DNA of 64,000 bases from Rhodohalobacter sp. 614A (GTDB taxonomy: Bacteria; Bacteroidota; Rhodothermia; Balneolales; Balneolaceae). The notes beneath the pieces are model-generated. The model worked only from the letters and a program-made list of their open reading frames with translations, was not told the DNA's origin and made no database searches. Where the stretch lies: NCBI RefSeq assembly GCF_021462415.1, contig NZ_JAKEDS010000002.1, positions 1 to 64,000 on the forward strand, in the 5' to 3' direction. The translations under genes and the position numbers were made by a program. This document shows, one piece after another, positions 62,139 to 64,000 of the stretch (position 1 is its first letter; every line of letters begins with the position of its first letter).

Positions 62139-63791
62139 GTGGCTTTGAAAAATCTGGGACAATATAAAGATCTCGCCTTCTTTCTGTGGAAATATGGAAA
62201 CAGTAATTTCATTGAACAGGCGAAAATTCAGGAGATTGCAAGCGAAGAGTGGAACGAGCAAAAACAGATTTCGGGGGATGTTCTGCCATCACAAATGGTT
62301 GAAGATCTTAAGGAAATGGGTCCGGCATTTATAAAACTTGGTCAGCTGCTTTCTACCCGCCCCGATCTGCTTCCACCGCCTTACATTCGGGAGCTTTCCA
62401 ATTTGCAAGACCAGGTGGAGCCGTTTTCTTATGAACAGGTTGAGGAGATTATACAATCTGAACTTGGGGTTAAGATTTCAAAAGCATTTAAACATTTTGA
62501 AAAGAAACCAATTGCCTCTGCTTCGCTGGGACAGGTTCATATTGCCGAACTCAGGAATGGCGGAATGGTAGCCGTGAAAGTTCAGCGGCCGGGCATCCGT
62601 AAGAGAATCAGTGAAGACCTGGAAGTGCTTGAAAATACGTGTGAGTTCCTTGAAAAGAACACAGATTTCGGGAAGAGATATGGCTTGAATAAATTGTTTC
62701 AACAATTCAAGAAAACGCTGATACATGAGCTGGACTATCTCAAAGAGGCTAAAAATCTTCGCATCTTTGAGAAGAATCTTTCGGAATTCAGGCGGATTGT
62801 TATTCCCGAACCGGTTGAGGATTATTCCACAGATCGTGTGCTTACCATGCAATATCTCAAGGGGAGAAAAATCACTGAAATTTCGCCCTTGCAGCAACTG
62901 GAGTTGGATGGTGATGAGATTGCTGACGAACTTTTTCGGGCGTATTTGAAGCAGATTGTGATTGACGGATTCGTTCATGCGGACCCACATCCCGGAAATA
63001 TTCACTTGATGAATGACAACAGGGTAGCCATGCTGGATTGTGGAATGGTTGCTCATGTTTCTCCGGAAATAAGGAATCAGTATTTAAAGCTTGTTCTAAA
63101 TATTGGGGACGGCAGTGCGGGCGAAGCAGTCGATAAACTGATAACGATGAGTGAGGAGCTGGAAAATGCAGATGAAGTTCAGTTTCGAAAAAGTGTCAGC
63201 AGCCTGATTCTTGACAACATGAATTCTACAGCCAGCGAACTTCAGACCGGAAAAATTATCCTTGATATAGTTAAAGTTGCAGGGAAAAGCGGATATTTAT
63301 TGCCGGTTGAAATGAGTATGATTGGGAAAGCGCTTCTGAATTTGGACCAGGTTGCGCGAATATTGTCACCGGAGTTCAATCCCAATGAGGCAATCCGTAA
63401 ACATGCGATGGAACTTACCAACAAACATTTATGGAAAGACCTGACGTCTTTGAACTTTTTTCCAACTGTTCTGGAGAGTAAGGAGCTGATTGAAAAAATG
63501 CCGGAGCGGCTGAATAAATTCCTGCGCAATGTAGCAGAAAATAAGGTTCAATTTAAAATAGATGCGCTGGATGAGGAACGCCTTATGATGGGCTTCCAGA
63601 AAGTAGCAAACCGGATTACAGTTGGCTTAATTCTGGCCGCACTCATTGTCGGTTCATCCTTGCTGATGCAGGTTCAAACTGAATTTACACTATTTGGTTA
63701 TCCGGGCCTGGCAATGATCTTTTTCCTCGTCGCTGTATTGGGATCCGGTATGCTTGCCTTTCGGATTTTTGTATCGGATAAAAACGAGTAA
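62139..63791 (+). CDS. ABC1/UbiB/AarF family atypical kinase
   Basis: A 550-residue ABC1-family protein. Conserved family motifs are present: MGPAFIKLGQLLSTRPDLLPPPYIRELSNLQDQV, PIASASLGQVHIAELRNGGMVAVKVQRPGI, HELDYLKEAKNL, GFVHADPHPGNIHLM and MLDCGMVA. Two membrane helices close the C-terminus (TVGLILAALIVGSSLL; LAMIFFLVAVLGSGMLAFRIFV). Relatives support quinone synthesis or lipid transport; the kinase-like fold uses ATP in an atypical way. The first codon is GTG at 62139. It converges on the partial peptidase gene. Confidence 0.93.
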   Translation: MALKNLGQYKDLAFFLWKYGNSNFIEQAKIQEIASEEWNEQKQISGDVLPSQMVEDLKEMGPAFIKLGQLLSTRPDLLPPPYIRELSNLQDQVEPFSYEQVEEIIQSELGVKISKAFKHFEKKPIASASLGQVHIAELRNGGMVAVKVQRPGIRKRISEDLEVLENTCEFLEKNTDFGKRYGLNKLFQQFKKTLIHELDYLKEAKNLRIFEKNLSEFRRIVIPEPVEDYSTDRVLTMQYLKGRKITEISPLQQLELDGDEIADELFRAYLKQIVIDGFVHADPHPGNIHLMNDNRVAMLDCGMVAHVSPEIRNQYLKLVLNIGDGSAGEAVDKLITMSEELENADEVQFRKSVSSLILDNMNSTASELQTGKIILDIVKVAGKSGYLLPVEMSMIGKALLNLDQVARILSPEFNPNEAIRKHAMELTNKHLWKDLTSLNFFPTVLESKELIEKMPERLNKFLRNVAENKVQFKIDALDEERLMMGFQKVANRITVGLILAALIVGSSLLMQVQTEFTLFGYPGLAMIFFLVAVLGSGMLAFRIFVSDKNE

Positions 63792-63807
63792 AATAGTTTG
63801 ACCCGAA

Positions 63808-64000
63808 TCAATCCACATATTTATGATTCCACCAGTCCGGCTGATCTTTTAAATATTTGTCAAACCAGGAAATGATGCTCTCTTTCCAGAGTTTGTATTT
63901 TTTGTAGTCGAGGATGTGATGATCCTGTCCGTCAACTGTAACTAAAGCAGTTTCTTTTCCAAGAAGTTTTAGAGCGGTGTACATTTGCAGACTTTCTCCG
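63808..64000 (-). CDS. S9 prolyl oligopeptidase family protein, C-terminal end (partial)
   Basis: The minus strand reads in frame to the window edge with a TGA stop at 63808-63810. The translated end has SLQMYTALKLLGKETALVTV, then DGQDHHILDYKKY with the probable catalytic His, then WFDKYLKDQPDWW near the stop. This is the C-terminal end of the alpha/beta-hydrolase domain of S9 peptidases (acylaminoacyl-/dipeptidyl-peptidase type). Its start lies outside the window. It converges on the ABC1-kinase gene with 16 bases between stops. Confidence 0.82.
   Translation of the reverse strand, partial: GESLQMYTALKLLGKETALVTVDGQDHHILDYKKYKLWKESIISWFDKYLKDQPDWWNHKYVD

Overview
The window is 64 kb of bacterial chromosome from a gliding-bacteria-like (Bacteroidota/Balneolota) lineage. 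Supporting signs are a SusC/SusD polysaccharide-utilisation locus, lipoproteins with Bacteroidota-type lipoboxes, a SusR-like propeller/LuxR regulator, weak Shine-Dalgarno use, and a queuine tRNA transglycosylase that has lost its usual zinc cysteines. FabZ stands alone rather than fused to LpxC, and several genes (spinster-type MFS, haloarchaeal-looking K+ channel, paired M16 peptidases) suggest a marine or halotolerant Balneolales-type organism. This placement is inference from gene content; no 16S is present.

Layout. Positions 1-65 are the 3' end of a 5S rRNA gene, so the window begins just downstream of an rRNA operon. 0.1-8 kb: tgt, a polyprenol-phosphate mannose synthase, a MEMO-family protein overlapping an endonuclease III, an MFS carrier, a DUF368 (PopT-type) undecaprenyl-phosphate translocase and a tandem universal stress protein. 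8-17.6 kb: two M16 peptidase genes (one catalytic, one non-catalytic with an extra C-terminal domain), a DinB-family protein, a glycosyltransferase/metallophosphoesterase pair, a multi-PAS histidine kinase and an OsmC protein. 17.6-23.2 kb, minus strand: a FixL-like PAS kinase and NarL-type regulator, followed by a porin, two YceI proteins and a short nitroreductase-like protein. 23.3-24.7 kb: xseA.

25-40.3 kb is a polysaccharide-utilisation locus: two glycoamylase-domain (GH144-type) enzymes, SusC, SusD, a LamG surface lipoprotein, a GH3 beta-glucosidase and a convergent SusR-like regulator. The enzyme set points to beta-1,2-glucan as substrate. A four-helix-bundle (IVP) gene framed by 28-bp imperfect inverted repeats sits between the GH3 and regulator genes. 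40.5-55.9 kb is mostly housekeeping: xerD, a PgpH-like c-di-AMP phosphodiesterase, ligA, a RodZ-like protein, comF, a phosphatase, ubiE, fabZ, panB, surE, a lipase and several uncharacterised membrane proteins. 56-60 kb holds a four-gene operon of an octaheme cytochrome c, a cytochrome b and two YeeE/YedE sulfur transporters, the second fused to a rhodanese-like domain without catalytic Cys. The last 4 kb carry an RCK-gated K+ channel, an ABC1/UbiB kinase and the cut-off 3' end of an S9 peptidase gene.

The most promising observations are the octaheme/YeeE sulfur module, the IVP cassette with terminal repeats, the beta-1,2-glucan locus, and the heme-PAS-like kinase located directly upstream of a porin/YceI operon with repeated TCCCCTAT sites between them.
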